Positions 36,852-49,039 of a stretch of 64,000 nucleotides of DNA are shown here, piece after piece. Origin of the DNA: Herpomyces periplanetae (lineage: Eukaryota > Ascomycota > Laboulbeniomycetes > Herpomycetales > Herpomycetaceae); the NCBI GenBank assembly GCA_009733715.1, contig WMKJ01000044.1:38284-102283 (forward strand). The letters are read 5' to 3'. How positions within the stretch are numbered: the first letter of the stretch is position 1; each line of letters opens with the position of its first letter. The notes under the pieces were generated by a model. That model did no database searches. It saw only the letters and a list, made by a program, of their open reading frames with translations, and had not been told where the DNA came from. Both the position numbers and the translations under genes were made by a program.

Positions 36852-37347
36852 ACTTAATTATTGCCTAATTTATCTTGACAGTTATTTCCAGGCGAATCTA
36901 GCTTCGTAACATGGAAGCAAGTGAGGCAGGAGTGGCGAGTTTTGGGCTGTTTTGTGTACTTCATTGTCACCCCCTCGTATTTTCTACATCCCCAATTATT
37001 TGAGCAGGTGCCTGGTGTAAAGCAAGCTGAAAAATAAACATATCAATTCTTTGATATGAAATAACCGCTCAGTACTGAAATCGAGGCGAGTTGGTCACCC
37101 CACTGTTGGTACAATGTATATCACCTCAAGGAGGTTTTGACTTTACTCAACGTTCACCAGGAGAATTATTCCTTAATCATTCCTGTCATATATCAAAACA
37201 GACCTTCTTTCAAATCCTTTATACACTCGTTAAGCCAAAGCTTCGCCTAATCAGTCCAGTTTACCGTAATAATTATATTTTATCCTTACTTGATAAAGCG
37301 TCACATAACGCCTCACTATATCAAAAAGTCAAGTTAATTTATCCACG
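36852..37347. other. Intergenic upstream of the secreted orphan
   Basis: About 500 bases, AT-rich. The frame 37091-37351 is open but shows no recognisable content. Probably contains the promoter of the next gene. Confidence 0.45.
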
Positions 37348-37851
37348 ATGAAGATGAACATATGGTTTTTGTTGTTGCTTGCAGTCCAAGTATTGACTCT
37401 AGCAATACCGTTACCCCAAAAATATGATGAAACTTTGAAACCGACAAAGACAGGGGTGGCATCGGTAAATCCAGCGAATAAAACAAGAACCAAGCAAAAA
37501 CCAGGGTTAACTACGTCGGATAAAGTAATTGACGTTAATAAGATGCCGGAGACTGAGTCAATGTTATCGGAAGACAGTGCACCAAGGTGTATCTGGAGTC
37601 CACGGTTCTGGGCGAAAAAGGCTCGAAAACAGTATAAGCGGTGGAAAGTTGCTCTGAGCAAAAATCAAGCTGTACCGCTAGCAAGTCCGCAAGAAAAGTT
37701 GCAACGAACGCTTGAGAAAGGACGCTCAGTTTTAACGTTACTCGGTGAAGCGCATGATCCATTTTCGCGACAATTCATTTACGATCATGATTGGCGAGAT
37801 ACTGGCGTGCGCCGGCCAATGAATTCTTGGGATGAATTTTTGATTAGTTAA
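37348..37851 (+). CDS. Small secreted protein, orphan
   Basis: A single exon of 167 residues that I do not recognise. Residues 1-19 form a classical signal peptide: a Lys after Met, the hydrophobic core IWFLLLLAVQVLTLA, and a likely cleavage after Ala before IPLPQ. The mature part is hydrophilic, Lys/Arg-rich, with a Thr/Lys-rich first half and a more structured second half (SPRFWAKKARKQYKRWK, then GRSVLTLLGEAHDPFSRQF). There is a single Cys, so it is not a Cys-knot type. No domain, transmembrane span or ER-retention ending. It could be an effector-like or cell wall protein, but nothing in the sequence decides this. Neighbours are housekeeping genes. Confidence 0.7.
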   Translation: MKMNIWFLLLLAVQVLTLAIPLPQKYDETLKPTKTGVASVNPANKTRTKQKPGLTTSDKVIDVNKMPETESMLSEDSAPRCIWSPRFWAKKARKQYKRWKVALSKNQAVPLASPQEKLQRTLEKGRSVLTLLGEAHDPFSRQFIYDHDWRDTGVRRPMNSWDEFLIS

Positions 37852-38047
37852 ACGAAGCGTGTTAAATCTATTGCACACACTTAAACTTGCAATGAGAGAA
37901 CTGTGATAATAAGCTGCATATTACTGCAGCGAAATGAAAATGAGTAATTGATACTCATGATGGATCATATAATTTACCACATTGAAATGTACCAAATGTC
38001 ACCTAACGAGGGAAACGGGTTACCATTGGTTAACGGGCAAAACTTAA

Positions 38048-39293
38048 TCAAACTGAAGGCGAGGATTTTTCCACTATTGAGTCTTTACGTCGTTGGGCAA
38101 CTTCCCAATTGTATACACGAGCTGTGGCAACTTCAAGTGTCTATTATCAATGGATAGTCAGTAGCATAGATTTAGTATTAAATAGACAAAAAAGTTTGGG
38201 GGTGTTTGCTGGAGAATAATTGAAACGTACTGTTATCTGCTCTCGAAGAAAATCCAGATCTTCTTCACATATGCCAATATTGGATTTAACAGAGGTTAAC
38301 TTGGACTGTAGTAGGTCGATAGCTTCAGGGATAGGGTAGGATAGCATAACATTGGCCTAGTAAATATGAGAAAAAAGTAAGGAGATGCCATTAATAAGTG
38401 TTATACAACGAGATACGTACACCTAGCCAGAGGTATACTTCTTTTGTATAAGGTACTTGAGCTTTGGCGTAAAGCGTATCGCAGAATTCGAAAACGGTGT
38501 CTAAGGGGGGCGATTGAGGCTGTTGAGAGAATCCGTAGATTGAGTTTGTTAGATGCAACATTTTTGATTATAACCAAAGGGTTTCCACGGATAAAAAGTC
38601 TTACAGTGCGGGTATGAAGAAATTGGACGGAATCTAAAGTTTTTTGAATATCAGGTAGCTTTTCTTTAAGGCCTAGTAACTTTCGACTAGTTGAGAACTC
38701 CATAAATTGATATTTTCTAATAAAATTAAGTTAGTGATTATTAGGATTATCGCGACACACACTGGTAAAATAGAGCTTGAAATAATGTAAAATAAGATTA
38801 ACGTAATAACTAACGAAATCATTTCCTGGAATTTCGACAAGACATCCTTAACCTCATCTGCCGATGATACTATATCATTTATATCCTCAATAAACGGAGC
38901 ATAAGGAATACCACGAGGGTTTGTGGCGGTGCTTGTGGTAGTGCTACAGGGATAAGCCGGGTTAGTGAGTGGGAAGGGAAGCAAGTAGGAGAAATGGAAA
39001 CAAAGAAAGGGGAAAAGGAAAGGGAGCGGAAAAGGAATTGAATACAGAAGTGGGAGCGCATGTATGTTATTATAAATGAATGTGAAAGTGTGAGTGGGCG
39101 TGGATGTGAGTACGTGTAGGTGAGAGGGTAAGTGTGGATGTGGATATAAGTGGTTCAAGGAGGGAACAAAGTAGTGATTGCTGGACATAGGGGGAATAAT
39201 AACTAACGCTTTTTCCAGTTTTGATGAACCAGATGAAACATCTGCCGATGAACCCAACTGTGACAAATTCTTATTGTGCTTTGATTGAGACAT
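38048..39293 (-). CDS. pac10: Prefoldin subunit 3 (Pac10/Gim2, VBP1)
   Basis: Six exons, 39293-39208, 38943-38815, 38716-38605, 38519-38421, 38356-38231 and 38140-38048, give 214 residues. Every junction keeps phase, and the protein follows the family from NPRGIPYAPFIEDI through KYQFMEFSTSRKLLGLK, DTLYAKAQVP, VYLWLGANVMLSYPI and EEDLDFLREQIT to RVYNWEVAQRRKD. It is an alpha-type prefoldin: two coiled-coil arms joined by a beta hairpin (the VYLWLGANVML part). The hexamer hands actin and tubulin to the CCT chaperonin in the cytosol. Exon 3 begins in the middle of the first helix. The first intron is unusually long for this window (264 nt) and GT-rich. It is divergent from the disulfide isomerase gene with about 285 bases between starts. 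Confidence 0.95.
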
Positions 39294-39424
39294 CCTCACT
39301 TAACCAGTTAATCGCTGTGAGAGTAACTCAAGAAAAACTGTTCAACTCTTCTCCCCTCGCCTAAACTCCCAAATTTAAACTCCCCCACACCGCCCATTAC
39401 ATAATTGTGGATGAGTAAGACGGT

Positions 39425-39430
39425 CACGTG
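39425..39430. promoter_or_regulatory. CACGTG palindrome between pac10 and pdi1
   Basis: A perfect CACGTG sits in the middle of the 285-base divergent promoter. A separate TTAACCAGTTAA dyad lies at 39300-39311, directly next to the pac10 start. Both are candidate factor sites by sequence only. Confidence 0.4.
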
Positions 39431-39578
39431 TGGCAGTCTGGTACTTGAGCCGCGATGGGACGAGCGACGCGGTGAAAAGTTTAAAGGACAGACGAACACG
39501 GTGAAAGGAAATTTAGATTGAAATTCTTGCTTTAACAATTTCTGTAGATTTGTATTAGTTTAATTGAGTTGATTCGAA

Positions 39579-41466
39579 ATGAAGTGGTCTACGTATTTTT
39601 TTCTTTCTCTTACACACTTTGGGTATTCTGCCATAGCATCTGAAGAAGCCTCAGCATCTTCAACAACATCTGCTGCTGAAGCTGAATTTACACCTTCTGA
39701 TGTTATTGTGCTAACGAAGGACAACTTTACAACTTTTATGGATAAAAATGAAATTGTTTTAACAGAATGTACGTGTTGAACTACAGGGTTTTACTCAAAC
39801 GTTTAATGATAATTTTGAATATCACTGACACGCGCTTTTGTTTAGTTTACGCTCCCTGGTGTGGTCATTGTATAGCTCTAGCACCCGAATATGAAAAAGC
39901 TGCCACGGAGTTAAAGTCTATTAATGTTCCCTTAGCTAAGGTTGATTGTACAGTTGAATCTAGCTTATGTACTGAACACGGAGTTGACGGTTATCCTACC
40001 ATTAAATTATTCCGTGGACACGAATCACCCGAGCCGTACAATGAGGCTCGTAAAGCAGCAAATATCATAAATTTTGTTAAAATATCGTCTTTACCGGCTG
40101 TCTCTATTTTGGAGTCCAAGGAAGATTATGATAAATTCATTGATTCGTCCGAGTATTCACAAATCGTCGGATTCTATGATCCGGCCGATTCTGAAGCCAA
40201 TAAAACCTTCACTGAACTAGCTAACAAATTCCGTGGATCTCGCGTTCTTGGTGCTGTCCATTCTCCTAAACTAGCTAAAACTATTGGTGTTAAAACGCCA
40301 GGAATTGTGTTCCGTACCGCTGCACCCGTCGTAACCCACGTTTATGAAGAAGAATTTACCACCGAGCCAATAGCCAAATTTATCGCCGTGTATTCCCTAC
40401 CTCTTGTTGGAGATGTTCATCCAGAAACCTACCAATCCTTTTTGGCGGTTCGTTAACCACTTTTCACCCAAGATTGTTTTGCACACGTCGAATTATCTTT
40501 ACTCTCACTGAGAGCTTTACCAGTCCAATACACTACAATGTTGCTTATTCTTTTTCAAATATTCCTTATCACTCATGCTAACTCATAACCCGTCTTGAAA
40601 TTTTATTAGGCGAATCTTCCCATCGGATACCTTTTTAATGACAAACCCGAAGATGCCGAAAAGTACGTCGAAGTTTTAAAGCCGGTAGCCGAGAAGTATC
40701 GCGGTAAATTTGTGTTTGTTCTTATCGACGCTGTTCGTTACGGAAAACACGCTACAACCCTTAATATACCCGAAGAAAAATGGCCAGCCTTCGCCGTCCA
40801 CGATTTTACCTCTGATCCGAACAAAAAATATCCCATGGACATTACTTTACCCGTCAGCGAAATTGCCAATTTTATGGATGATATAGTCTCGGGAAAAATA
40901 AAACCTTCAATTAGAAGTGAAGACCCCCCAACCGAGCAAACCGGTCCTGTTACAGTCGTTGTTGCTAAGACGTTTGATGAAATTGTTAAGGACAGTTCAA
41001 AAGATGTTCTTATTGAGTATTATGCACCATGGTGTGGACATTGCAAAGCGTAAGTGTGGTAAGCTGCTATTTCATACTCAAGCCATTAATTCACTGACAT
41101 ATATTCATGTATAGTTTTGCACCTAAATACGAGATGCTAGGAGAGCTGTTTAAAGATCATGCCAATAAAGTCGTTATTGCTAAACTAAATGCTGAGGCTA
41201 ACGATGCTCCCGATACAATTGTCAGTTATCCAACCATCAAGTTGTATCCTGCCGGTGACAAGAGTAATTCTATTGATTATGGATCACAACCGAGAAATTT
41301 GAAAACTTTGGCAACGTTTATTCGTGATAACGGATCCCATAAAATTGATATTGTTGATAAAGTCCCCGAAGAAGAACCCAAGCTCGAAGCTGCTGAAACT
41401 ACCTCTGCAACGTCGTCCGAAACTGCTTCAGCTACTCAAGACGTTAAGTCTCATGACGAACTTTAA
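39579..41466 (+). CDS. pdi1: Protein disulfide isomerase, ER luminal
   Basis: Four exons, 39579-39768, 39846-40447, 40610-41049 and 41115-41466, give 527 residues. It has a signal peptide ([17 protein letters not shown]), then an a domain with APWCGHC, two thioredoxin-like b domains without active Cys pairs, a second a' domain with [14 protein letters not shown], an acidic Glu/Ala/Thr tail and the ER retrieval signal HDEL. This is the classical a-b-b'-a' layout. The first intron splits the codon just before the first CGHC and the third sits just after the second CGHC; both active sites are intact after splicing. It oxidises and rearranges disulfides of secretory proteins. It ends 233 bases from the convergent ThrRS gene. 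Confidence 0.97.
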
Positions 41467-41699
41467 TTTCACCCTTTTATTTTTTAACTTCATGCGCTGT
41501 TACTACCCGTTGTTCATCAATTAATGTTCCTTCATTATTTGGGTGGTTACATGCAAGCACCTCATCCTTCGTGCATTCCAGCTCGGCCTAAGGCCTGTTG
41601 GAATCTTGTGAATTTACGTTTTAATTCATACAGTTACTATACCACGATAATCTCAATAATCGTGTTTTTAGCTTCGTCTTGTTACTCACGAAAAGCTTG

Positions 41700-43946
41700 T
41701 TACATCTTATTCAATAATTGTCGTGATTCTCGCAATTGTATAAGTTTCGATATCGCCGTATCTAATGGAACCAAGTCTCCCTTAGTTTGTGTCGAAGTAT
41801 CATCACGATTACGAATGTTAACAGTTCGAGAGTTTTTTTCTTCGGCTCCGACTACAAATATAAAGTTGTAACTGGATAGCTGCCCTGTTCGAATCTTTTT
41901 TTGAAGAGTATTTCCACTGGTATCACTGTCTGCATGAATATAATTCTCTCGAAGCAATTTAACTACTTCTAAAACGTAATCATTCACTGCAGGCATTACT
42001 GGCAAAACTAATACTTGACGTGGTGAGATCCAGAAGGGCCATTTTCCCGCAAAGTGCTCGGTTAATATGGCGATAAATCGTTCGAATGAACCGTAGATCG
42101 CTCTATGTATCATAACTGGCCTTGCGTATCCTAATGGAACACATGTCTGCATGGGTTTATTACCTTTTTCCGAACTTGAATCACCCTTTGTATCATTTTC
42201 CCTTTTCATAGCGGAGATCTTAGCTTGTGTGTCAGGTTCTTGGTACAGTAAATTAAACCGTTCGGGTAAGTTAAAATCCAATTGAATTGTCGCACACTGG
42301 TGCTCTCGTTTTAACGCATCACTAATAGTTATATCAATTTTAGGTCCGTAGAATGCACCATCCCCTGGATTCAACTCCCAATCTCCATGTCCACGTTCTT
42401 TTAATATGTCCAAAGCTGCTGATAATTTGGCCTCCGCCCTATCCCATACTTCAGGCGTCCCCAGATACGATTCGGGCCGTGTTGATAATTTTAACTTGAA
42501 CGAAAAACCAAACTTTCCGTAAATCTCTTGTAAAAAGTCAAATAATCCCAGCATTTCCTCTTCAATTTGATCTGCCGTACAAAATATATGCGTATCATCT
42601 TGCACAAATCGACGAACTCGCGTTAGTCCAGATAACGCACCTGACGCCTCATTTCGATGAAGTATGCCAAAATCCGCTATCCGCATAGGCAACTCACGAT
42701 AACTACGATCTCTATGTCCAAATAATAAACAGTGGCCTGGACAATTCATGGGCTTGAGAGCCCACAACTCACTTTCAATGTTCAATTGAAATATGTCATC
42801 TTTATAATGTTCCCAGTGTCCTGACCTCTTCCACAAATCACAATTGAACATGTTAGGGGATGAGACTTCTTGATAGCCTCTTTTCCAGTATTCTGAGCGA
42901 ATAAAGTTCAGAAGGTTATTGTAAATGATCATTCCGTGTGGTAAAAAGAAACAAGACCCTGGTGACAAATCATGAAAGAAGAACAATTCCTGATCTTTTC
43001 CAATCTTTCTATGATCCCGCTTGGCTGCTTCCTCTAAGTAATGAAGATGCTCATCCATCATGGCTTTGCTGGGAAAAGATACACCGTAAATCCGTTGCAA
43101 GGACTCGTTTTTTGCATCACCTAAAAAGTATGCAGCTGAGTTCTTCATTATTTTAAATGATTTAATTCTTCCCATGTGAGGAATATGAGGTCCTTTGCAC
43201 AAATCAATCATTGGGCCGCAGCGATATACGGTTGTTTTGGAACCGTCAGGAATTTTGGATTCGATCAAACGAAGTTTAAATTTATTATTCTTGAACATTT
43301 CCAATAAATCTGTTTTACTCAATTCTAATCGTTCAAATACTTGTTTCTCCGATATAGCCTTAGCGGCGATTCGTTCCAACGGTCCATAATCACCCTGTAC
43401 TACGACTTGTTCATTGGGTAAGGCCATTTCATAGTAAAAACCATCATCGATCGGTGGTCCAATACACAGATTACATCCAAATCTACGTTCGGCAGCTTCT
43501 CCCAGCAAATGAGCGCTGGAATGCCAGAAGACAGCTTTACCTTTATCATGCTCAAAATCATAAAATCGTAACCGACAACTATTCTCTAGAGGACGTTCCA
43601 TGTCCCACAGATTTCCATCGACTTCTGCTATCACCATTCGTTCAAAAAAGCTTTTGCCTATATTCCGTGCTATACTTGAAGGTGTTGTTAACCAGCTTTC
43701 ACCAAGTATCACTCGATCATCGTCCAACCGTATTTCAATAGCTACCCGCTTGCGCTGGCTAATGTCTTCCAAGTATTCTTTTTGTAACTTTTCAAACATT
43801 CGAATTCGGTGCTCCACAAAGTCCGGTACATTTTCCAGTTCATCTTTTCCGGAATTTATATCTCCATCCTTTTTCTTATTCTTTTTGCTACTATCTTTGC
43901 TCACTTTAACCTTGCTTAGGTCTTTTCGAACTTCTTCCGTCGACAT
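41700..43946 (-). CDS. ths1: Threonyl-tRNA synthetase, cytosolic type
   Basis: A single exon of 748 residues, of eukaryotic cytosolic length. Lys-rich N-terminus, TGS domain (about 65-125), then the editing domain with [10 protein letters not shown] and the second Cys/His half ([14 protein letters not shown]), then the class II core: PMNCPGHC (zinc Cys), motif 2 around FGILHRNE and [14 protein letters not shown], and motif 3 in [20 protein letters not shown]. The anticodon-binding domain at the end contains [15 protein letters not shown]. It charges tRNA-Thr and clears mischarged Ser. An insertion of about 25 polar residues lies between FNLLYQEPD and [11 protein letters not shown], just before motif 3. 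No mitochondrial presequence is obvious at the chosen start. Confidence 0.97.
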   Translation of the reverse strand: MSTEEVRKDLSKVKVSKDSSKKNKKKDGDINSGKDELENVPDFVEHRIRMFEKLQKEYLEDISQRKRVAIEIRLDDDRVILGESWLTTPSSIARNIGKSFFERMVIAEVDGNLWDMERPLENSCRLRFYDFEHDKGKAVFWHSSAHLLGEAAERRFGCNLCIGPPIDDGFYYEMALPNEQVVVQGDYGPLERIAAKAISEKQVFERLELSKTDLLEMFKNNKFKLRLIESKIPDGSKTTVYRCGPMIDLCKGPHIPHMGRIKSFKIMKNSAAYFLGDAKNESLQRIYGVSFPSKAMMDEHLHYLEEAAKRDHRKIGKDQELFFFHDLSPGSCFFLPHGMIIYNNLLNFIRSEYWKRGYQEVSSPNMFNCDLWKRSGHWEHYKDDIFQLNIESELWALKPMNCPGHCLLFGHRDRSYRELPMRIADFGILHRNEASGALSGLTRVRRFVQDDTHIFCTADQIEEEMLGLFDFLQEIYGKFGFSFKLKLSTRPESYLGTPEVWDRAEAKLSAALDILKERGHGDWELNPGDGAFYGPKIDITISDALKREHQCATIQLDFNLPERFNLLYQEPDTQAKISAMKRENDTKGDSSSEKGNKPMQTCVPLGYARPVMIHRAIYGSFERFIAILTEHFAGKWPFWISPRQVLVLPVMPAVNDYVLEVVKLLRENYIHADSDTSGNTLQKKIRTGQLSSYNFIFVVGAEEKNSRTVNIRNRDDTSTQTKGDLVPLDTAISKLIQLRESRQLLNKM

Positions 43947-44314
43947 ACTAAATATTCCCCTTTACCCGTAATTTAGCCAACAATACATCTCATTTCATTC
44001 TATTCCAATCTCCAATATTCACAACACTTACTTTGAAAAATTTGTTCCAAGGTTTAAATAATCTTTTCGCTGGCTTTAATCATGAAACAATACAGTGCAC
44101 GCACGCACAATCATGTATGATGAAAATATTTTCCAACTTTTACCGCCTCGTGCACGCAAATCCATTGAACAGTACATCGACCCAGGAAAATCCATGTTCC
44201 GTCCCCTGCTTACTAAAGTCTTTTGGTGCAACGCGCTTTTCCAACTTTAAAAACGCACAAATCGTGATAATCGACAATTCAACACTTCTTCATGATACGA
44301 TTTTCATATAAACC
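43947..44314. other. Divergent promoter ths1 / gar1
   Basis: About 370 bases. No recognised element beyond general AT richness; the frame 44033-44311 has no recognisable content. Confidence 0.5.
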
Positions 44315-45333
44315 ATGAGTTCGAGAGGCAGATCTTTCGGTGGAAGAGGTTCAATTAGGGGCGGAAATAGAGGTATTATCAACATCTCGTTCTTCGGCTG
44401 ATTAACTTTATCGTCAAACTCAGAGGAAACTTGAGTATACCGTTGGTTAATCTTGCTTGCACTGCTTGATTTATCATTTGGAAGGGTTCTATAATAAAAA
44501 ATAAAGTTAAGAATTAAATTATTTAAAATACTGAGTCATTGTATACAGGCGCCGACCGTCGCAATAGTGCTAATTATCAGAGGCCAACTGGCCCACCTAC
44601 TAGCATTTTGGGTAAGTGATTACCCATATTATCTCACTCATCATGAAAATCAATTTGCAGGACAAATCAACCAGTTTATGTACCTTCAGTTATTTGATAG
44701 ATTTGTTGAGCGCACACTTATGCTAAATAATTTCTTAAGAATTGGGAAATGTTTCACACACCTGTGAAGGTGAAGTCGTTTGCGCTTCAGTAAATCCTAA
44801 AATCCCTTACTTCAATGCCCCAGTTTACCTGGAAAATAAAGCTCAAGTTGGCATTATCGATGAAATCCTGGGCCCGATAGATCAAGTGTATTTTACCGTT
44901 AAAACATCAAGCGGCATAAATGCTGAATCCTTTAAGTCTGGTGATAAAGTATTCGTTTCACCTGATAAGTTACTTCCAGTGGAACGGTTAGTTTATGTAC
45001 TCTTCCTTTCAATTACGTATATGTTAACTGTAATCTTTTGAGCATAGTTTTCTGCCCAAACCCAAGCCTATTGCTGTGATACTGGGGATTAAGAAGTCGA
45101 AAAAGAAAACTTCAAATTCAGCTCATGAACCATCGACACGTCGTGGTTCCTTTCGTGGCTCTTCGCGCGGTGGCCGAGGTGGTTCTAATCGGGGTCGTGG
45201 CTCATTTAACAGGAGTAATAACGATAGATATAATGGCTCTTGCGGAGGATCCCGGAATTTTTCGTCTGGTTCAAGGTCTAATTTTACCTCATCGAGAGGT
45301 CGTGGTGGTAGAGGCAACTTCCATCGTGGTTAA
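44315..45333 (+). CDS. gar1: H/ACA snoRNP protein Gar1
   Basis: Four exons, 44315-44372, 44549-44611, 44740-44986 and 45048-45333, give 217 residues. Central Gar1 domain: [30 protein letters not shown], quoted here as [15 protein letters not shown] and [19 protein letters not shown], ending KLLPVERFLPKPK after the third intron. Gly/Arg-rich tails flank it on both sides ([12 protein letters not shown] at the start; repeated RGG in the last 75 residues), the standard layout. Gar1 binds Cbf5 in H/ACA particles that guide pseudouridylation of rRNA and snRNA. The first two exons are short (58 and 63 nt) and code for the N-terminal RGG part, as expected for a family with variable ends. Confidence 0.96.
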
Positions 45334-45827
45334 TTAAGCTAAAATCCCTTCCAACAATCCTACAGATTGCTTCGTGTAAATATTTGGATCATTATCACTT
45401 TTTCGCTTCCATGATAATGTTTGTCGGCCCAATTTTGTCGAGTTAATACTATATCTATTGATTGATTGATTCAGTCAACCCATCGCGGCAACTTTAATTA
45501 TTCATCATTCAATTGCTTACAATCCTTTAGGAATTGATTCGCTTCATCTTTGAACTCAATCAACTAAACTATCTTTCATGACATCCCAACATAGTGATTG
45601 GATCATACATAACCAGGCACCTCGGTTCATCTTATCACCATTTAAACTCAAATATCAAGTGTTGGCAACACAAGGATACATAAGATTATCGGAGGTGAAC
45701 TCACAACTGTCAAAGCTCCAGTGAACACTGGTAAATCTTGAACTGCATTCAATTTGGATCCCCATGCCAGGAAATTCATCCCACCATTCGATGACCTGAT
45801 ACAGGTGTATGAACATTTTAATAATAT
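45334..45827. other. Convergent 3' regions gar1 / ctp1
   Basis: About 490 AT-rich bases between two convergent stops. Contains a short ATTG tandem near 45460. No gene recognised. Confidence 0.5.
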
Positions 45828-47080
45828 TCAAATGTACTTTTTCTTCGGGTCAATATAGTCAAAAAACTCCATCGTTTTGTCATACCTAGAAGACAGTCAC
45901 TCGTCAGCTTTACTTTATGTATACCAAGAGCTAGTAAATGAGAATTATCACGAACATGGTAAAAACTATTCCCGAACTAAGAAGTAATCTCGAAAGTCGA
46001 GGTAGCGAGCCTGCCCAGAACGTCGATATTCCTTCCTGGGTTAACACTTTGTAGGCGCAATCCCAAGAGTTTTTGTACATTTTCCGTGCATCATAACTTT
46101 GCATTCTTGTTTTAATTGTGTCTAATGGCATCGTGACATAATTGGTAACTAATCCGGCCAGGGCACCGACACCAAATGTTTCAATAACGTTCAACTTTTG
46201 ACCAGGTTCAAGTTTGGATTCTGCGATTTGCTTGAAGAATGTATACGACCCAAATCTTGTTGCTGCATTGGCACTTTGACGAGCCGTCGTGGGGACAAAT
46301 CCCTGGAAAAAACCACGAATTCCTTTTTCCTTAAAAATTACGGAAGATGCATGAAAAAATCCCCGCATACGTGGATTTGGAGATTTGCGATCATCGATTA
46401 TTTGTGTTTTGATTGATTCGAAAATTGTAACAGCAAGTAGCGATTCCGTTACACCAGCGCCAAATCCCGCTAATACGGTTCGCGGTCCCGTTAGATGTCC
46501 ATTCTTATCGGCAAGCAATGATTTAAAAGTATCATACGATAAAAAGCCTAGAATTCATATTAATTAAGCACTTAAGGTCCACATTATCTCAATTTGACAT
46601 GTATTGCGAGTAAAAGGTATTATTTCACTTACGTATTCCTGCTTTAACCGAGTTTCCGATTATCATGGTTGTACATCCTGCGTACCACTGTCGTCCAAAT
46701 GGTGGCCACGGCAATTTTTTTTCGGTAGGAAGACGTTTATTTAATTGAGATCTAGTTTTGGCAACTTAATGAACCAAGTGAGTAACAAGTTTACCAATTC
46801 CGGATGTTGTGTTGAGCGGAAATTCGAGTTAACCTTACATTCAGCGGGAAATGTAATGCCTAAACGCGTAAATATATCATTGACGTTAACAAGACAATCC
46901 AAATTATGCATCATAACTTCAACTAAAGCAAAAATCACCTATTTCCACAGCGCCTGCAATTGAACCGGCCAAAATTGACCGAAGAGGACTAGGCTATCAT
47001 ACCCAAAATTTCAGCATTTAAAATTGTTAACAAAAAATCCTAATACCGCGAACCTTAACATTACTTGAATCTACTGCCAT
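45828..47080 (-). CDS. ctp1: Mitochondrial citrate (tricarboxylate) carrier
   Basis: Six exons, 47080-47054, 46993-46939, 46859-46839, 46764-46633, 46547-45956 and 45885-45828, give 294 residues, the normal length for Ctp1. Mitochondrial carrier repeats: SILAGSIAGAVEIGITFPAEFAK, shown as GSIAGAVEIGITFPAEFAKT, then FGAGVTESLLAVTIFESIKTQ, and VGALAGLVTNYVTMPLDTIKTRMQS. The order (EIxITFPxEFxKT, then a degenerate second repeat, then MPLDTIKTRMQS) is that of citrate carriers, which exchange matrix citrate for malate and so feed cytosolic acetyl-CoA. The third exon is only 21 nt and the first coding exon 27 nt; both are required for the first repeat to match. The last intron restores GIVFTMYDKTMEF at the end. 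A CACGTG lies about 115 bases upstream of the start. Confidence 0.93.
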
Positions 47081-48968
47081 AAGAAATCGCACATTTGATA
47101 TTTATCATAAGTAAAATCGTCACTAGACTTTTCACCATCCAACAAAATCCATATTGCCTCGAACTTGAACTCGCCAAATTCCCGGGCTATCCCACGTGAC
47201 CGCCACCACGCGTTTTAGTGTTGCACCGCCACTACTGCCACTTCCCTATACTTGCCTAATACGGTAATCCTCTCGGGTAAACTTCGGTCTTTAAATTGGG
47301 TCTTATGGGAAAATTTTCTCTTAGACAAACGGTTTGGGATTGGACAAATGGTAAAGTTTATAATAGATATCAAGGTAATGGTTCTTGATTTGTTATTTAG
47401 TAGGTTAACGATTTGTTATCTTCGGAAAGTATTTTTGCCGTGTACTCAACAGATTCTTTGAGCACCTTAGTGGTACACTCAATATTAGCTTGAGTCGTAC
47501 CGGAATGTACAGTTTAGGTTTAGAAATTCTAAATCATCGTTTACTTTGAATATAATATACCAATCAATAGTATCTGAGTGTATTCTAGAAACCTGAGCTA
47601 AATAAATATTACCGATATTTATCATATCGTCTTTATTTGGCTTATTCCAAACCATATGCTGCGAGATGGTGTTGTAGTATGTTAAAATGTGATTTTGGCC
47701 CTCATGCATGATCACGGAAAGTAAAATATGTTGTAGATTTAATCTCTGCAATAACTCAATGATACCTTCAAATACAGACCTTACTCTCAAGTCGTATGAA
47801 TATGAAACCTTTAATTTCCGATAATGTCCTGGTAATAAGCCCAGAGTAAAGTAAAACTAACTCGTTGTGTTTACTCGATTGTGAAATACTCCATTGAAAT
47901 CCAATATTGCTGTATTTTCCTTCCTGTAGCTCAATATATATATTTTAAAGTTATTATTACTGAATTTATAACAGTCGCAAATGATGCTTATTACACACAA
48001 ATTTGACCGCTTGCCCCTCTGAATAAGAGATAGTTAAAAGTTGGTTTGGCTACCCTCACCTATTTCATCATAGGTTAAGCTTGTCCGTTTCCTTCTGTAA
48101 GTGTACAGCCAACACGGGGAGACTTGATGAAATTATGTATTGATAAGATCATTTGACTTCATAATTACAACACTTGAGTAAAAATCTCTATTCGTTTTTC
48201 GAAGAAAAGAACAATAATGAAGCATGTTCATATTATTTCGAAAAAACGAACAATTCGATATCCCATCACCAAAAGCAGACACATAGACCAATGCATTGGC
48301 AATCAATCAGTGGAAGATATCATGACATTTGTCCCATTAAGAGTACAGTTTCGATGGCCAATAAGAAAAAGTTACCGGGAAATAATTTTACAATTATCAT
48401 GGTAGTGCATAGACAGTTATATGCCAATGGATTGAAGCTTTATTTGAAGAATATGATTCTACTAGATGCTTTAAATTTAAATCAAGTATGTCATTAATGC
48501 TGTCGCATCTTCACGGTAGGAGATGGGGAGCCCCAGTTTCATTACAATATTATGTGTATGAAAGAGGAAACTTGAGTCTAGTATATGCGGAAAAGACACT
48601 TAAAAACAATATTTTTACTTGAATTTTTATTGTTTACGAATGGAAGTTTTGATCAGGCCTGGACTATAGTAAAGTTTAAAATCTTCAGATCTGTACTCCG
48701 GGAGACCGAAAACTATTTGCAAGCTAAATTGAACAATTTTTGTGTTTAAAAAGGACTACTTAACTTAACTTAGAACAAGTAATTGTTAAAATATAAGTAG
48801 ATAAATGGTAAATTATATAGATAGCATTAAACTAGTCATTTCAGACACTTAAAAATACTCATTTTGTGTTTGGTGTAAATCAATAAAAATTTTTCGACAT
48901 CACCAATTATGAAACTGCAGGGTTAGATATATTAGTTATATTGTAAATATTTCGTCGCTTCCTAACAA
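47081..48968. other. AT-rich interval, possible unidentified exon
   Basis: About 1.9 kb. The minus strand is open from about 47877 to the TAA at 47485 after an AG, reading GLLPGHYRKLKVSYSYDL through SRIHSDTIDWYIIFKVND to the stop. Its composition is protein-like, but I recognise no family and could not find neighbouring exons with confidence. Plus-strand frames at 48174-48497 look like chance. Confidence 0.3.
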
Positions 48969-49039
48969 GCGTTGGTGGTTTAGTGGTAAAATTCATCGTT
49001 GCCATCGATGAGCCCCGGGTTCGATTCCCGGTCGACGCA
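48969..49039 (+). tRNA. tRNA-Gly (anticodon GCC), copy 1
   Basis: 71 nt folding into a full cloverleaf. Acceptor GCGTTGG pairs with TCGACGC (two G-T pairs), discriminator A; D arm with TAGTGGTAA; anticodon stem CATCG/CGATG around loop TTGCCAT; T arm CCGGG/CCCGG around TTCGATT, which is also the internal B box. No intron. It ends exactly where the next tRNA begins, and there is no T-run between them. Confidence 0.97.

Noticed and set aside
40441-40459. Apparent stop in pdi1 after the second exon
   Set aside because: The frame runs into a GTTCGT donor; splicing to 40610 restores the b' domain in phase, so it is an intron, not a break.
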